Both the position numbers and the translations under genes were made by a program. From Myxococcales bacterium (GTDB lineage Bacteria > Myxococcota_A > Bradymonadia > UBA7976 > UBA1532): a stretch of 61,119 nt of DNA. Positions 27,532-35,867 of this stretch are shown piece after piece (position 1 is the stretch's first letter; the number at the start of each line of letters is the position of its first letter). The stretch lies in contig JACKDP010000014.1 in assembly GCA_020633435.1 (NCBI GenBank), forward strand, positions 1 to 61,119, read 5' to 3'. The notes under the pieces were generated by a model, which was given only the letters and a program-made list of their open reading frames with translations, was not told the origin of the DNA and ran no database searches.

Positions 27532-29229
27532 ATGCTCGAGGCCCTCTCCATCGCAGACTTCGCCATCATCGACCGGCTGGATCTCGTTCTGGATCGCGGG
27601 CTTACCGTGATCACGGGCGAGACCGGGGCCGGCAAGTCCGTCCTCATCTACGCCCTCGATCTGGTGCTGGGCAGCCGCGCGCGCACCGAGGTCGTGCGCA
27701 CGGGCGCCGAGGCCGCCGAGGTGCAGGCGCAGTTCGATCTGCGGGAGGCCCCCGACGTCCAGGCCCGGCTCGCCGAGGCCGGCCTGGCGGTGGAGGACCG
27801 GCTGATCGTCCGCCGCATCGTGGCGCGCAACGGCCGCCACCGCGTCTACCTGAACGGCAGCCTGGCCAGCCTGAACACCCTGGCCAGCGTGGCCGAGGGC
27901 CTGGTGGACATCTCGGGCCAGCACGCCCACCACAGCCTGCTGCGCGCCGACGTGCACCTGGACCTGCTCGACCGGGTGGGGGGCGTGGAGCGCGACGGGG
28001 TGGAGGCGGCCTACCGCGCCGTCGCCGCCATCGACGCCCGCATCGCCGAGGTGGACGCTCGCCGGCGGCAGCGCGCCGAGCGCGAGGACTTCCTGCGCTA
28101 CCAGCTCAAGGAGCTGCAGGACGCGCGGCTGGAAGATCCCGACGAGGAGGAGACGCTCGAGCAGGAGGCCCGGCGGCTGCGCAACAGCGAGAAGCTGCGG
28201 CAGGCGGCCGGCACGGCGGAGGACGAGCTGCAGCAGGCCGACAACGCCGCCACCGATCGCCTCGGCCGCGCGCTGCGCGCGGTGGAGCGCCTGGTGGACG
28301 TGGACGCCAGCCTGCGCCCGATGCTGGAGGAGCTGCGCCAGGCCCAGGTGCTCATCGAGGACGCCGCCCACAGCCTCGGCATCTATCGCCGCGAGCTGCA
28401 CGCCGAGCCGCGCCGGCTGGAGCAGATCGAGAGCCGCCTCGCGGTCTTCTCGCGGCTGCGGCGCAAGCACGGCGCCACGCTGCCCGAGGTCATCGCCCGC
28501 AAGGAGGCCCTGGAGGCCGAGCTGGCCGAGATCGAGGGGGCCGACGACGCCCTCGATCGCCTGCGGCTGGAGCGCATGGCGGCGGGCAAGACGCTGCTGG
28601 AGCTGGCCCGGGCGGTCTCGACGGCCCGGCGCGCCGCGGCCCGCACCTTCACGGCGGCCGTGGAGGCCGAGCTGGCCGATCTGGCCATGGGCGCGGCCCG
28701 CCTGGCGATGACGTTCGGCGAGGTGGCCGGCGGCGTGACCGTCGAGGGCCACCCCATCGGCGCCCGGGGCATGGATCGGGTCGAGCTGCTGCTGTCGGCC
28801 AACCCGGGCGAGGCCCCCGCGCCCCTCGGCCGCATCGCCTCCGGCGGCGAGCTGTCGCGCCTGATGCTCGCGGTCAAGCGCGTCATCGCGGCGGCCGATC
28901 CCGTGGGCACCTACATCTTCGACGAGGTCGACACGGGGGTCGGCGGCGCCACCGCCGAGGCCATCGGCCGCAAGCTCAAGGCCGTCAGCCAGGCGCGCCA
29001 GGCCATCTGCATCACGCACCTGCCCCAGATCGCCGCGCTGGGCGACCACCACCTGCACGTCGAGAAGCATGTGGAGGGGGAGCGCACCTTCAGCCGGGTG
29101 GTGCCCCTCGACGCCGACGCGCGGGTCGAGGAGCTGGCGCGCATGCTGGGGGGGGCCCGCATCACCGAAACGACGCGGGCCAACGCGGCCGAGCTGCTGC
29201 GGCTGGGGGCCGTCAGTCCAGCAGGCTGA
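27532..29229 (+). CDS. recN: DNA repair ATPase RecN
   Basis: This 565-residue SMC-like ATPase has Walker A GETGAGKS at residues 29-36 and long coiled coils rich in Arg/Glu/Ala (~160-380). The C-terminal head has the signature RIASGGELSRLMLAVK, Walker B TYIFDEVDTGVGG and the H-loop region ICITHLPQIAALGDHH. RecN acts in the cytoplasm early in double-strand-break repair and genome cohesion. AAAAGG precedes ATG 27532. Its last 17 bases overlap the end of the convergent MOSC gene. Confidence 0.96.
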   Translation: MLEALSIADFAIIDRLDLVLDRGLTVITGETGAGKSVLIYALDLVLGSRARTEVVRTGAEAAEVQAQFDLREAPDVQARLAEAGLAVEDRLIVRRIVARNGRHRVYLNGSLASLNTLASVAEGLVDISGQHAHHSLLRADVHLDLLDRVGGVERDGVEAAYRAVAAIDARIAEVDARRRQRAEREDFLRYQLKELQDARLEDPDEEETLEQEARRLRNSEKLRQAAGTAEDELQQADNAATDRLGRALRAVERLVDVDASLRPMLEELRQAQVLIEDAAHSLGIYRRELHAEPRRLEQIESRLAVFSRLRRKHGATLPEVIARKEALEAELAEIEGADDALDRLRLERMAAGKTLLELARAVSTARRAAARTFTAAVEAELADLAMGAARLAMTFGEVAGGVTVEGHPIGARGMDRVELLLSANPGEAPAPLGRIASGGELSRLMLAVKRVIAAADPVGTYIFDEVDTGVGGATAEAIGRKLKAVSQARQAICITHLPQIAALGDHHLHVEKHVEGERTFSRVVPLDADARVEELARMLGGARITETTRANAAELLRLGAVSPAG

Positions 29230-29704
29230 GGGCGTCGCCCACGCGGATGGTGCCCCGGCTCTCCACGCGGGCGTGGATGCCGCCGTGCCAGCGCATCGCG
29301 TTCCAGCCGCCCGGGCCGAGGGCCAGCTCCATCTTGTCGCAGGGGTGGCAGGCGCCGGTGTAGACCAGCTCCACGTCGCCGATGCGGAAGCGCCGATCCT
29401 TCAGGGCCAGCAGATTCACCCCGCGGATCAACAGGTTGCGGCGCAGCAGGGCCGGATCGACGGGCGGCTGCCCCAGGTGCTCTCCGATGACGGCCAGGTG
29501 CGCGGCGTCCAGCAGCGTGACGTGCCGCTTGCCGCTCGACCCGCTGTAGTGGTCGCCGATGAGGCCCACCGAGGGCTCGGCCTCCACCGACTCCACCACC
29601 TTCACGGGGCCGCGCTTCACGGGCCGCAGCCCGATCCAGGTCACGACGCCGTCCTGGGGGAAGCGCCCCGCCAGGGCTTCGAACAAGGGCTCCTGATCGC
29701 TCAC
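29213..29704 (-). CDS. MOSC domain protein
   Basis: This 163-residue protein is a stand-alone MOSC domain. It has an early strand VTWIGLRPVKRGPV, then GDHYSGSSGKRHVTLLDAAHL, LLRRNLLIRGVNL, LVYTGACHPCDKMEL and a closing GGIHARVESRGTIRVGD. MOSC domains carry molybdenum-cofactor sulfur via a conserved Cys, here probably in ACHPC. The GTG at 29704 overlaps the stop of the upstream SMP-30-like gene (GTGA). The large frame going further upstream to 33127 is a GC artefact antisense to other genes. Confidence 0.85.
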   Translation of the reverse strand: MSDQEPLFEALAGRFPQDGVVTWIGLRPVKRGPVKVVESVEAEPSVGLIGDHYSGSSGKRHVTLLDAAHLAVIGEHLGQPPVDPALLRRNLLIRGVNLLALKDRRFRIGDVELVYTGACHPCDKMELALGPGGWNAMRWHGGIHARVESRGTIRVGDALSLLD

Positions 29705-31029
29705 GGGACCTCCAGCAGCAGGGGCCAGCCCGCGAAGCCGACCGGCGCGCGCTCGACGCCGCGGGAGGCGGCGCCGGCGAAGGGGGGCACCGACAGCAGG
29801 CTGATGTAGAGCTGCTCGGGGCCGAAGGCGCCCTGGCCGAACGCCAGGTTGGCGTAGAGAACCCCGTCGGCGACGAGGACCTTCCGCAGGCTGGTCTCGC
29901 CCGTCGGCAGCACCCACACGGCGCTCTCGGCGAGCTGCAGGTTCGCCACCTGATCGAGGATGACGTAGACGTTGCCGGCCTCGTCGAGGGCCAGGCCGTC
30001 GCCGAAGACCCCCAGGGCCTCGGCCACCGTCTCCCGCGCGCCGAAGCCGGCGTCGCTGACGGGCACCCGGAAGAGGCCGGCCACCGGCGCGTCCACCGCC
30101 GCCACGCCCGCGTGGCCGCAGGTCAGCACGGTGTTCTCGGTGACGATCCAGAGCGTATCCCCCCGAAACGCAAAGCCATTCGGGCCACCCTCGGTGGCCT
30201 CGTCGAACAGCAGGGTGGCGTCCACCTGCCCGGTCGCCGGGTCGAAGCGAATGAGGCGCGCCAGGCAGGGATCGCTCAGGTAGACCTTGCCGTCCGGCCC
30301 CACGGCCACGTAGTTCGGCCCGGCCAGGGGCTGCTCGCCGTCGTCCACCAGGGCCTCGGACACCGTCCCGTCCGGGGCGACCTTCATCAACGCGTTGCGG
30401 CCGCCGTCGGCGATCCACAGGTTCCCGTCGAGGTCCCGGGCGATGCCGAGGGGGCGCTCCAGGGCCTCGCCCGTCAGCGCCATGCGCTCGATGGCGCCCT
30501 CGGCGTCGAGGCGGATGAGGCCCCCCTGCACGCCGAGCACCAGGCCCTCGGGCGTGAAGGCCAGATCCTCGGTGGTGCCGCCCACGCCCTCGGCCATGAG
30601 CCAGCCGGGGACGTCGCCGAAGCGCGCGCTGGTGGGCACGGGATCGGCCTGGCCGGCCAGCAGGGTGATGGTCTGCTGCGCCGGGCCGACGTGGACGCGC
30701 AGGGACTGGCTCACCGGCGACGGGCCGAGCGTCCAGCGGATGACGCCGCGGCCCTCGGCGTCGCTCAGGCCCGCCTCGGCCGTGCCACCGCCAAACTCGA
30801 TCTCGCCCTCGACCTGCAGCCCGGCGGCGGGGCCGTCGGGGGTGGCGATCACGAAGGGGACGTCGATGGTCTGGCCGGCCAGCGCGGCCGTCGGGGCGTC
30901 GACGGTGAGGTTCAGGGACGAGGAGGCGCCGGCGTCCTGGCCGCCGCCACCCCCGCCGCCATCGTCCGCGTCGTCGCAGCCGGGGCCGATCAGCGCCGCC
31001 AGGGCGAGGCACAGGGTCGTCGTGCGCAC
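29701..31029 (-). CDS. SMP-30/gluconolactonase-like beta-propeller lipoprotein
   Basis: This 442-residue lipoprotein starts at GTG 31029, which has GGAGG five bases upstream; ATG 31041 overlaps that site and is less likely. The signal peptide ends LIGPGC, followed by Asp/Gly. A beta-sandwich domain (~40-130, including LTVDAPTAALAGQTIDVPF) precedes a six-bladed propeller (~150-430) with LGIARDLDGNLWIADGGRN, VAVGPDGKVYLSD and DGLALDEAGNVYVI. This NHL/SMP-30 blade pattern suggests ligand binding or lactonase activity, but the metal site cannot be verified. Overlaps the MOSC start by four bases. Confidence 0.82.
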   Translation of the reverse strand: MRTTTLCLALAALIGPGCDDADDGGGGGGGQDAGASSSLNLTVDAPTAALAGQTIDVPFVIATPDGPAAGLQVEGEIEFGGGTAEAGLSDAEGRGVIRWTLGPSPVSQSLRVHVGPAQQTITLLAGQADPVPTSARFGDVPGWLMAEGVGGTTEDLAFTPEGLVLGVQGGLIRLDAEGAIERMALTGEALERPLGIARDLDGNLWIADGGRNALMKVAPDGTVSEALVDDGEQPLAGPNYVAVGPDGKVYLSDPCLARLIRFDPATGQVDATLLFDEATEGGPNGFAFRGDTLWIVTENTVLTCGHAGVAAVDAPVAGLFRVPVSDAGFGARETVAEALGVFGDGLALDEAGNVYVILDQVANLQLAESAVWVLPTGETSLRKVLVADGVLYANLAFGQGAFGPEQLYISLLSVPPFAGAASRGVERAPVGFAGWPLLLEVP

Positions 31030-31162
31030 GGGCACCTCCATTCGGGCGTGGGCGGGCGGATGGGATCACAACCCGGCCCGGAAACTCAAGGGGGCAACCC
31101 CCTGGACGCTGGCGGCCCCGCCATGAAAGAACCACCGCGTCGACGACACCCTGGAGCCCCCC

Positions 31163-32686
31163 ATGTCCCTGGACCTGCTGGCCCGCCTGGGCCTCGCCTC
31201 CCAGAACCCCGGCGTCTGGCTGGGCGATCGCGCCACCGGCAGCGGCCCGGCGCTCCTCTCCTTCAACCCGGCCACCGGCGAGCCCATCGCCGAGGTCCAG
31301 ACGGGGACGGCGGACGAGCTGGCCCACCTGCTGGGCGAGGCGGCGGCCGCGGCGGCGGCCTGGCAGGCGGTGCCCGCCCCGCGCCGCGGTGAGGCCGTCC
31401 GCCTGATTGGCGAGGCGCTGCGGCGCCACCGCGACGACCTGGGCAGCCTCGTCTCGCTCGAGATGGGCAAGATCCGCGCGGAGGGCATCGGCGAGGTCCA
31501 GGAGATGATCGACATCGCCGACTACGCCGTGGGCCTCTCCCGGATGATCGGCGGGCGCACGCTGCCCTCGGAGCGGCCCGATCACCGCATGTTCGAGCAG
31601 TGGCACCCCCTCGGGGTCGTCGCCGTCATCACCGCCTTCAACTTCCCGGTGGCCGTCTGGGCCTGGAACGCCTGCCTGGCGGCCATCTGCGGCGACGTGA
31701 CCGTCTGGCGGCCGTCGCCCCACGCGCCGCTCTGCGCCATCGCCGTGCAGCGGCTCGTCAACGCGGCCCTGGCCGGGGGCGGCTTCCCGCCGGCGTTCTA
31801 CCTGTTCTGCGAGGCCGGCACCGAGCACGTCGGGCGGCTGCTGGACGACCGCCGCGTGCCCCTCGTGTCGTTCACCGGCTCGACCCCCGTGGGCCGGCAG
31901 GTCGCCGCTCGGGTCGCCGGGCGCCTCGGCCGCACGCTGCTGGAGCTGGGGGGCAACAACGCCGTCGTCGTGGACGCCACCGCCGACCTCGACCTGGTCG
32001 AGCGCGCCGTGCTCTTCGGCGCCGTGGGCACGGCCGGGCAGCGCTGCACCTCCACGCGCCGGCTGCTGGTCGAGCGGTCGGTGGCCGACGCCCTGGTGGA
32101 GCGGCTGGCTGCGGCCTACGCCCAGGTCCCCATCGGCGATCCGCTGGCGCCCGGCACGCTGCTCGGCCCGCTCATCGACGCGGCCGCCGTCGCCCGGTTC
32201 GAGGCCGCCGTCAGCGCCGCCCGCGCCCAGGGGGGCCTGCTGGTCTGCGGCGGCGGGGGCCTGCCTCGCGCGGGCCACTTCGTCCGCCCCGCCATCCTGC
32301 GCATGCCGGCCCAGACGCCCGTCGTCCGCGAGGAGACGTTTGGCCCGATTCTCTATGTGATCCCGTGGGATACGCTCGACGAGGCCATCACCCTGCAGAA
32401 CGAGGTGGCCCATGGCCTGTCCTCCGCCATCTTCACCCGCGACCTCGAGGCGGCCGAGCGTTTCCTCGCCGCCACGGGCAGCGACTGCGGCATCGCCAAC
32501 GTGAACCTGGGCACCTCCGGCGCCGAGATCGGCGGGGCCTTCGGCGGCGAGAAGGACACGGGCGGGGGGCGCGAGGCCGGCTCGGACAGCTGGAAGGCCT
32601 ACATGCGCCGCCAGACCTGCACCATCAACCACGGCCGCACGCTGCCGCTGGCCCAGGGCATCACGTTCGGGGCCGGCCCCGCCTGA
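31163..32686 (+). CDS. Aldehyde dehydrogenase, ALDH7 (aminoadipate-semialdehyde) type
   Basis: This 507-residue NAD(P)-dependent dehydrogenase has ITAFNFPVAVWAWN, the nucleotide-binding FTGSTPVGRQVA, catalytic Glu in LLELGGNN, catalytic Cys in GQRCTSTRR and EETFGPI. The C-terminal block IANVNLGTSGAEIGGAFGGEKDTGGGREAGSDSWKAYMRR (discussed as two halves either side of GGAFGGEK) is specific for ALDH7/antiquitin. These enzymes oxidise alpha-aminoadipate semialdehyde in lysine breakdown. No lysine-catabolic genes are adjacent, so the physiological substrate is inferred from family only. Confidence 0.92.
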   Translation: MSLDLLARLGLASQNPGVWLGDRATGSGPALLSFNPATGEPIAEVQTGTADELAHLLGEAAAAAAAWQAVPAPRRGEAVRLIGEALRRHRDDLGSLVSLEMGKIRAEGIGEVQEMIDIADYAVGLSRMIGGRTLPSERPDHRMFEQWHPLGVVAVITAFNFPVAVWAWNACLAAICGDVTVWRPSPHAPLCAIAVQRLVNAALAGGGFPPAFYLFCEAGTEHVGRLLDDRRVPLVSFTGSTPVGRQVAARVAGRLGRTLLELGGNNAVVVDATADLDLVERAVLFGAVGTAGQRCTSTRRLLVERSVADALVERLAAAYAQVPIGDPLAPGTLLGPLIDAAAVARFEAAVSAARAQGGLLVCGGGGLPRAGHFVRPAILRMPAQTPVVREETFGPILYVIPWDTLDEAITLQNEVAHGLSSAIFTRDLEAAERFLAATGSDCGIANVNLGTSGAEIGGAFGGEKDTGGGREAGSDSWKAYMRRQTCTINHGRTLPLAQGITFGAGPA

Positions 32687-32759
32687 CCCCTCCCTTGCGC
32701 CCCGGCCGGTCCTCGGCCAGAGTCGTGGAGGGAGCAGGCTCCACCGCGACGGAGGTGGC

Positions 32760-33191
32760 ATGCGGCGACGGGGGTTCACACTCTTCGAGCTGGCCTCGGT
32801 GCTGGCGATCCTGGGCGCGCTGGCGGCCGTGACCGTCGTGTCGCTGGCCGGCTTCGTCCGCGCCGGGCAGGCCGAGGAGGTGCACATCCACCTGCGCACC
32901 CTCGCGGCGCTCCAGCGGGCCCAGCCCGGCGGGCCCGTGGCCTGCGCGCCCAGCCCGCCTGCGGTGCCCGCCGCGATGGCGGTGCCCTGGGTGGGCAGCG
33001 AGGGCTTCCGCACCATCGGCTTCAGCACCGGCGGGCCCACGCGCTTCCAGTACAGCGTCGAGGTGCCCGGCCCCGACGGCGCGGCCTTCGTGGTGCGCGC
33101 CCGCGGTGATCTGAACGGCGACGGCAAGACGTCCCTCTACGAGCTGGCGGCCGACCAGGCCGAGCTGCGCATCGTGGACGGGCTGGAGTGA
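32760..33191 (+). CDS. Type II/IV pilin-like major pseudopilin
   Basis: This 143-residue protein starts MRRRGFTLFELASVLAILGALAAV, a class III prepilin signal: cleavage after Gly5, then Phe, and Glu at mature position 5. GGAGG precedes the ATG. The globular part carries one disulfide-sized Cys only once and ends with RGDLNGDGKTSLYEL, a Ca-binding-type acidic loop as in GspG-like pseudopilins. It heads the filament operon and overlaps the next gene (GTGA). It probably forms the shaft of the filament. Confidence 0.87.
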   Translation: MRRRGFTLFELASVLAILGALAAVTVVSLAGFVRAGQAEEVHIHLRTLAALQRAQPGGPVACAPSPPAVPAAMAVPWVGSEGFRTIGFSTGGPTRFQYSVEVPGPDGAAFVVRARGDLNGDGKTSLYELAADQAELRIVDGLE

Positions 33192-34072
33192 GCCGGGCCC
33201 GGGCCGTGGCCCTGTCGGGGCTGGCCGTCCTGCTGGAGGCCGGGGTGCCCGCGCCCGCGGCGCTGCGGGCGGTGGCGGGCCGCGGGCTCTTGCCCGAGGA
33301 GCTGGGCCGGGCGGCGCAGCGGGTCGAGGGGGGCCAGCCCGTGTCGGCGGCGCTGCGCCCCGTCTTCCCGGATCTCGCGCCGCTGTTTGGCCACGATGAC
33401 GAGGGGTTGCCGGGCCGCCTGGCCCGCCTGGCCGCGCGCGCCCGCCACGCCTGGGGCCTGCAGCGCCGCCTGCGCGCGGTGAGCCTGTACCCCGTGCTCG
33501 TGGCCGTCGGGCTGCTCCTCGTCACGGGGGCCGTCCTCTTCGCGTTCACGCACCGCCCCTCGCTGCACGGCGGCGAGGTCACCCCGTGGCCGCTGCTGTC
33601 CGGCGCGGGGGTGGCGGGCGCCGTCGTCTTCCTGGCCCTGACCCTCGGCGCCCTGTGGCGCGGCCGCGCGCCCGTCTGGGCCCGCCCGCTGCCGGGCGCC
33701 CAGGTGTGGCGCCTCACCGCCGTCGCCGACTTCGTGGCGCTGTATGGCCTGCACCGCGAGCTGACGGCCGCCGATCCGGCCGTGGCGGCGGCCCGGGCGG
33801 CGGGGCTGCCCGACGACGCGGGCGCCGGGGCGCGGGTGCCAGGCGGCTCGCCGGCCGATGACGCCGCCTTCGCCCAGGTGCACGCCGCCGACGACGCCGG
33901 GGCGGCAGCCCGCCACCTCGTCGCCCGCCTGGATCAGGAGGCGGCCCGCGCGGCGGCGCGGTTCGCGGCCGTCACTGGCTACGCCCTGCTCGCCGTGGCC
34001 GCGCTGGGCGTCCTGCTCTGCCTGCTGGCCCTGTACGGCCAGCTCGGCCTCGTCGCGGGCAGCCTGCTGTGA
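33188..34072 (+). CDS. GspF/PilC-like (T2SF) membrane protein 1
   Basis: This 294-residue protein starts GTG 33188, overlapping the pseudopilin stop. It has the T2SF helical signature LAVLLEAGVPAPAALRAVAG, a long cytoplasmic helical part and three transmembrane segments (about 98-118, 137-157 and 262-288). GspF/PilC proteins form the inner-membrane platform that couples the ATPase to pilin extrusion. Only one clear T2SF half is present compared with two in usual GspF, so the family may be split across this and the next two genes. GTGA overlap downstream. Confidence 0.78.
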   Translation: MSRARAVALSGLAVLLEAGVPAPAALRAVAGRGLLPEELGRAAQRVEGGQPVSAALRPVFPDLAPLFGHDDEGLPGRLARLAARARHAWGLQRRLRAVSLYPVLVAVGLLLVTGAVLFAFTHRPSLHGGEVTPWPLLSGAGVAGAVVFLALTLGALWRGRAPVWARPLPGAQVWRLTAVADFVALYGLHRELTAADPAVAAARAAGLPDDAGAGARVPGGSPADDAAFAQVHAADDAGAAARHLVARLDQEAARAAARFAAVTGYALLAVAALGVLLCLLALYGQLGLVAGSLL

Positions 34073-34950
34073 AGGCCTGGCGCGGCGTCGTCGCGCCCCT
34101 CGCGGAGGGGCTGGCCGCCGGCCGGGGCCCGGCCGCCGTGCTCGCGAGCATCGCGGCCGCTCTGCCGCCCCGATCGCCGGGCCGCGCCCTCGCCGAGCGC
34201 CTGGGTCGCGACGTCCAGGCGGGCCGCCCGCTGGCCGACGCGCTGCGCTTGCGCGGGGCCCCCGCGCCGGTGGTCGAGGCCATCCGCGCCGGGGAGGAGG
34301 CCGGCCGCCTGCCCGCCGCCGGTCGGGCCCTCGCTGGCCTGTCCGCCCACGCCGACGCCCTGCGCCACGACGTGCCCGCCGCGGTGGCCCTGCCCGCCAT
34401 CACGCTCTTCTTCACCTTCTCCGCGGCGGCGGCCATGACGCGCACCCTCGGCGAGCTCGCCGGCGCCGAGCGGCTGGCGCAGGTGCAGTGGATCGCCCTC
34501 GCTGGCTTCGCCCTGCTGGTCGGCGGCGCCCTCCTCGCCGTCCTGCGCGCCGGGCGCTGGCTGACCGGTGGCCGGGCCGCCGCCGTCGCCGCCCGGCCGT
34601 GGCCCTGCAGCTCGAGGCCGGGGTGCTGCTCCCGGCGGCCCTGCGGGCGGCCGGCCTGCCGCGGGCCGCCAGCGCCGTGGACGGGGCGTCGAGGCCGGGA
34701 GGCCCTCGCCCGCGACAGGCGTGGCCGGGCGCTGGTGCCCTGGGTGGCGGGCGCCCGAGGCCTGGCTCTGCCCGTGGCGCTCGCCGGCGCCGCCGCCGAC
34801 CTCGAAGCCGACGCCGATGGGCGCCGGGCGCTGGCGCTGGCCTGGATCGGCGGCCTCGCGACGCTGGGCGCGGCCCTGCTCGTGGCCTGGCTCATGGTGC
34901 TGGCCTACCTGGGCCTCGGCGACGCCGCGCGACTGGTGGGGGGCGCGTGA
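34069..34950 (+). CDS. GspF-like (T2SF) membrane protein 2, with compensated frameshift
   Basis: The open frame gives 293 residues from GTG 34069. It has a T2SF-like first half (LADALRLRGAPAPVVEAIRAGEEAGRL), membrane segments and a final LAWIGGLATLGAALLVAWLMVLAYL. The stretch ~34590-34700 translates to Pro/Cys/Arg-rich nonsense in this frame. The frame offset by one reads VALQLEAGVLLPAALRAAGLPRAA, a good T2SF repeat. A one-base loss near 34595 and a one-base gain near 34695 would explain it. So the true protein probably has two T2SF repeats, and the printed middle is wrong (sequence error) or the gene is damaged. Confidence 0.72.
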   Translation: MKAWRGVVAPLAEGLAAGRGPAAVLASIAAALPPRSPGRALAERLGRDVQAGRPLADALRLRGAPAPVVEAIRAGEEAGRLPAAGRALAGLSAHADALRHDVPAAVALPAITLFFTFSAAAAMTRTLGELAGAERLAQVQWIALAGFALLVGGALLAVLRAGRWLTGGRAAAVAARPWPCSSRPGCCSRRPCGRPACRGPPAPWTGRRGREALARDRRGRALVPWVAGARGLALPVALAGAAADLEADADGRRALALAWIGGLATLGAALLVAWLMVLAYLGLGDAARLVGGA

Positions 34951-35867
34951 GGACGGCCCCCGCCCACCGCCTGGCCGACCGCCTGGCGCTCTCCCTCACC
35001 GGCGGCCCCGGCCCCGCGCCCGCCCTGCGCGCCTTCGGCCACCGGGCCGCCGCCGACGACGTGGCGGCGGGGGTGCCGCTCGCGGAGGCGCTGCAGCGCC
35101 ACGCGGTGTTGTCGGCGCCCTACCTCGTGGCGTTCCAGGCCGGCCACCCCGACGCCGTCCGCGCGCTGGTCGACGCGGCGGCCCGCCTGGACGCCCGTCG
35201 CGCCGTCATCCGCCGGGCCACGCTCGCCGCCCTGGGCACCCTGGCGGGCGTCCTGGCCGCCATCACCCTCGGCGCGGCCCTCGCCGGACCGGCCTTCGAG
35301 GCCCGCCTGGCCCTCTGCGGGGCCGCGTTCCCGGGCGCCGGCGCCTGGGCGGCCGTGGCGAGCCCCTCGGCGTCGCGGCCAGCGTCGTCGCCCTCGCGCT
35401 CCTGGCCCTGGCCCTGCCGCGCTCTGGCGCCGGTCGCCGGCAGGCGCCCGGTGGAGCGCGCGGCCGCCAGGTCCATGGTCGCGGCGCTCGTGGGCGCAGG
35501 CGTGCCGCTGGCGGCTGCCCTCGAGGCCGCGGCCGCCCCGCTCACCGGCGGCCTGGCGGGGCGCCTGCGCCGGGGGGCCGTGCGCCTGCAGGCGGGGGCG
35601 TCCCCCGAGGAGGCCCTGGCGACGGCGACGCTGGCCTCCCCGGATCTGCTTGCGTTCTGCGCACTTGCGCCGGCCGGCGAGGGCGGCGCCTTCGTGGCGC
35701 TGCTGCACGCGGCGGCCGCGCTGCAGGAGGCCGAGGTCGAGGCGGACGCGCCCCTGGCCGGCCGTGGACTGCGCGTCGGGCTGGCCCTGGTGGCGGGCGC
35801 CGTCGTCGCCGCGTTCGCGGTCTCCCTGGTGCAGGCCTGGGTGGAGCTCCTGCGATGCATCGCGTAG
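34947..35867 (+). CDS. GspF-like (T2SF) membrane protein 3, with compensated frameshift
   Basis: This 306-residue frame starts GTG 34947, overlapping the previous stop (GTGA). Recognisable parts are a T2SF-like start (GVPLAEALQRH), a membrane segment LAALGTLAGVLAAITLGAAL and a second T2SF repeat MVAALVGAGVPLAAALEAAA followed by a membrane segment near the end. The stretch ~35355-35440 reads as Ser/Pro/Arg nonsense here. A neighbouring frame there gives LGVAASVVALALLALALPRSGAG, a clean membrane helix. As in the previous gene, two compensating indels are likely. The ATPase gene overlaps its end. Confidence 0.72.
   Translation: MRTAPAHRLADRLALSLTGGPGPAPALRAFGHRAAADDVAAGVPLAEALQRHAVLSAPYLVAFQAGHPDAVRALVDAAARLDARRAVIRRATLAALGTLAGVLAAITLGAALAGPAFEARLALCGAAFPGAGAWAAVASPSASRPASSPSRSWPWPCRALAPVAGRRPVERAAARSMVAALVGAGVPLAAALEAAAAPLTGGLAGRLRRGAVRLQAGASPEEALATATLASPDLLAFCALAPAGEGGAFVALLHAAAALQEAEVEADAPLAGRGLRVGLALVAGAVVAAFAVSLVQAWVELLRCIA

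Noticed and set aside
29213..33127. Very long minus-strand reading frame of ~1300 codons
   Set aside because: Only its last 164 codons (MOSC) are real. The rest is antisense to the ALDH7 and pseudopilin genes and is low-complexity, the usual result of very GC-rich codon use.
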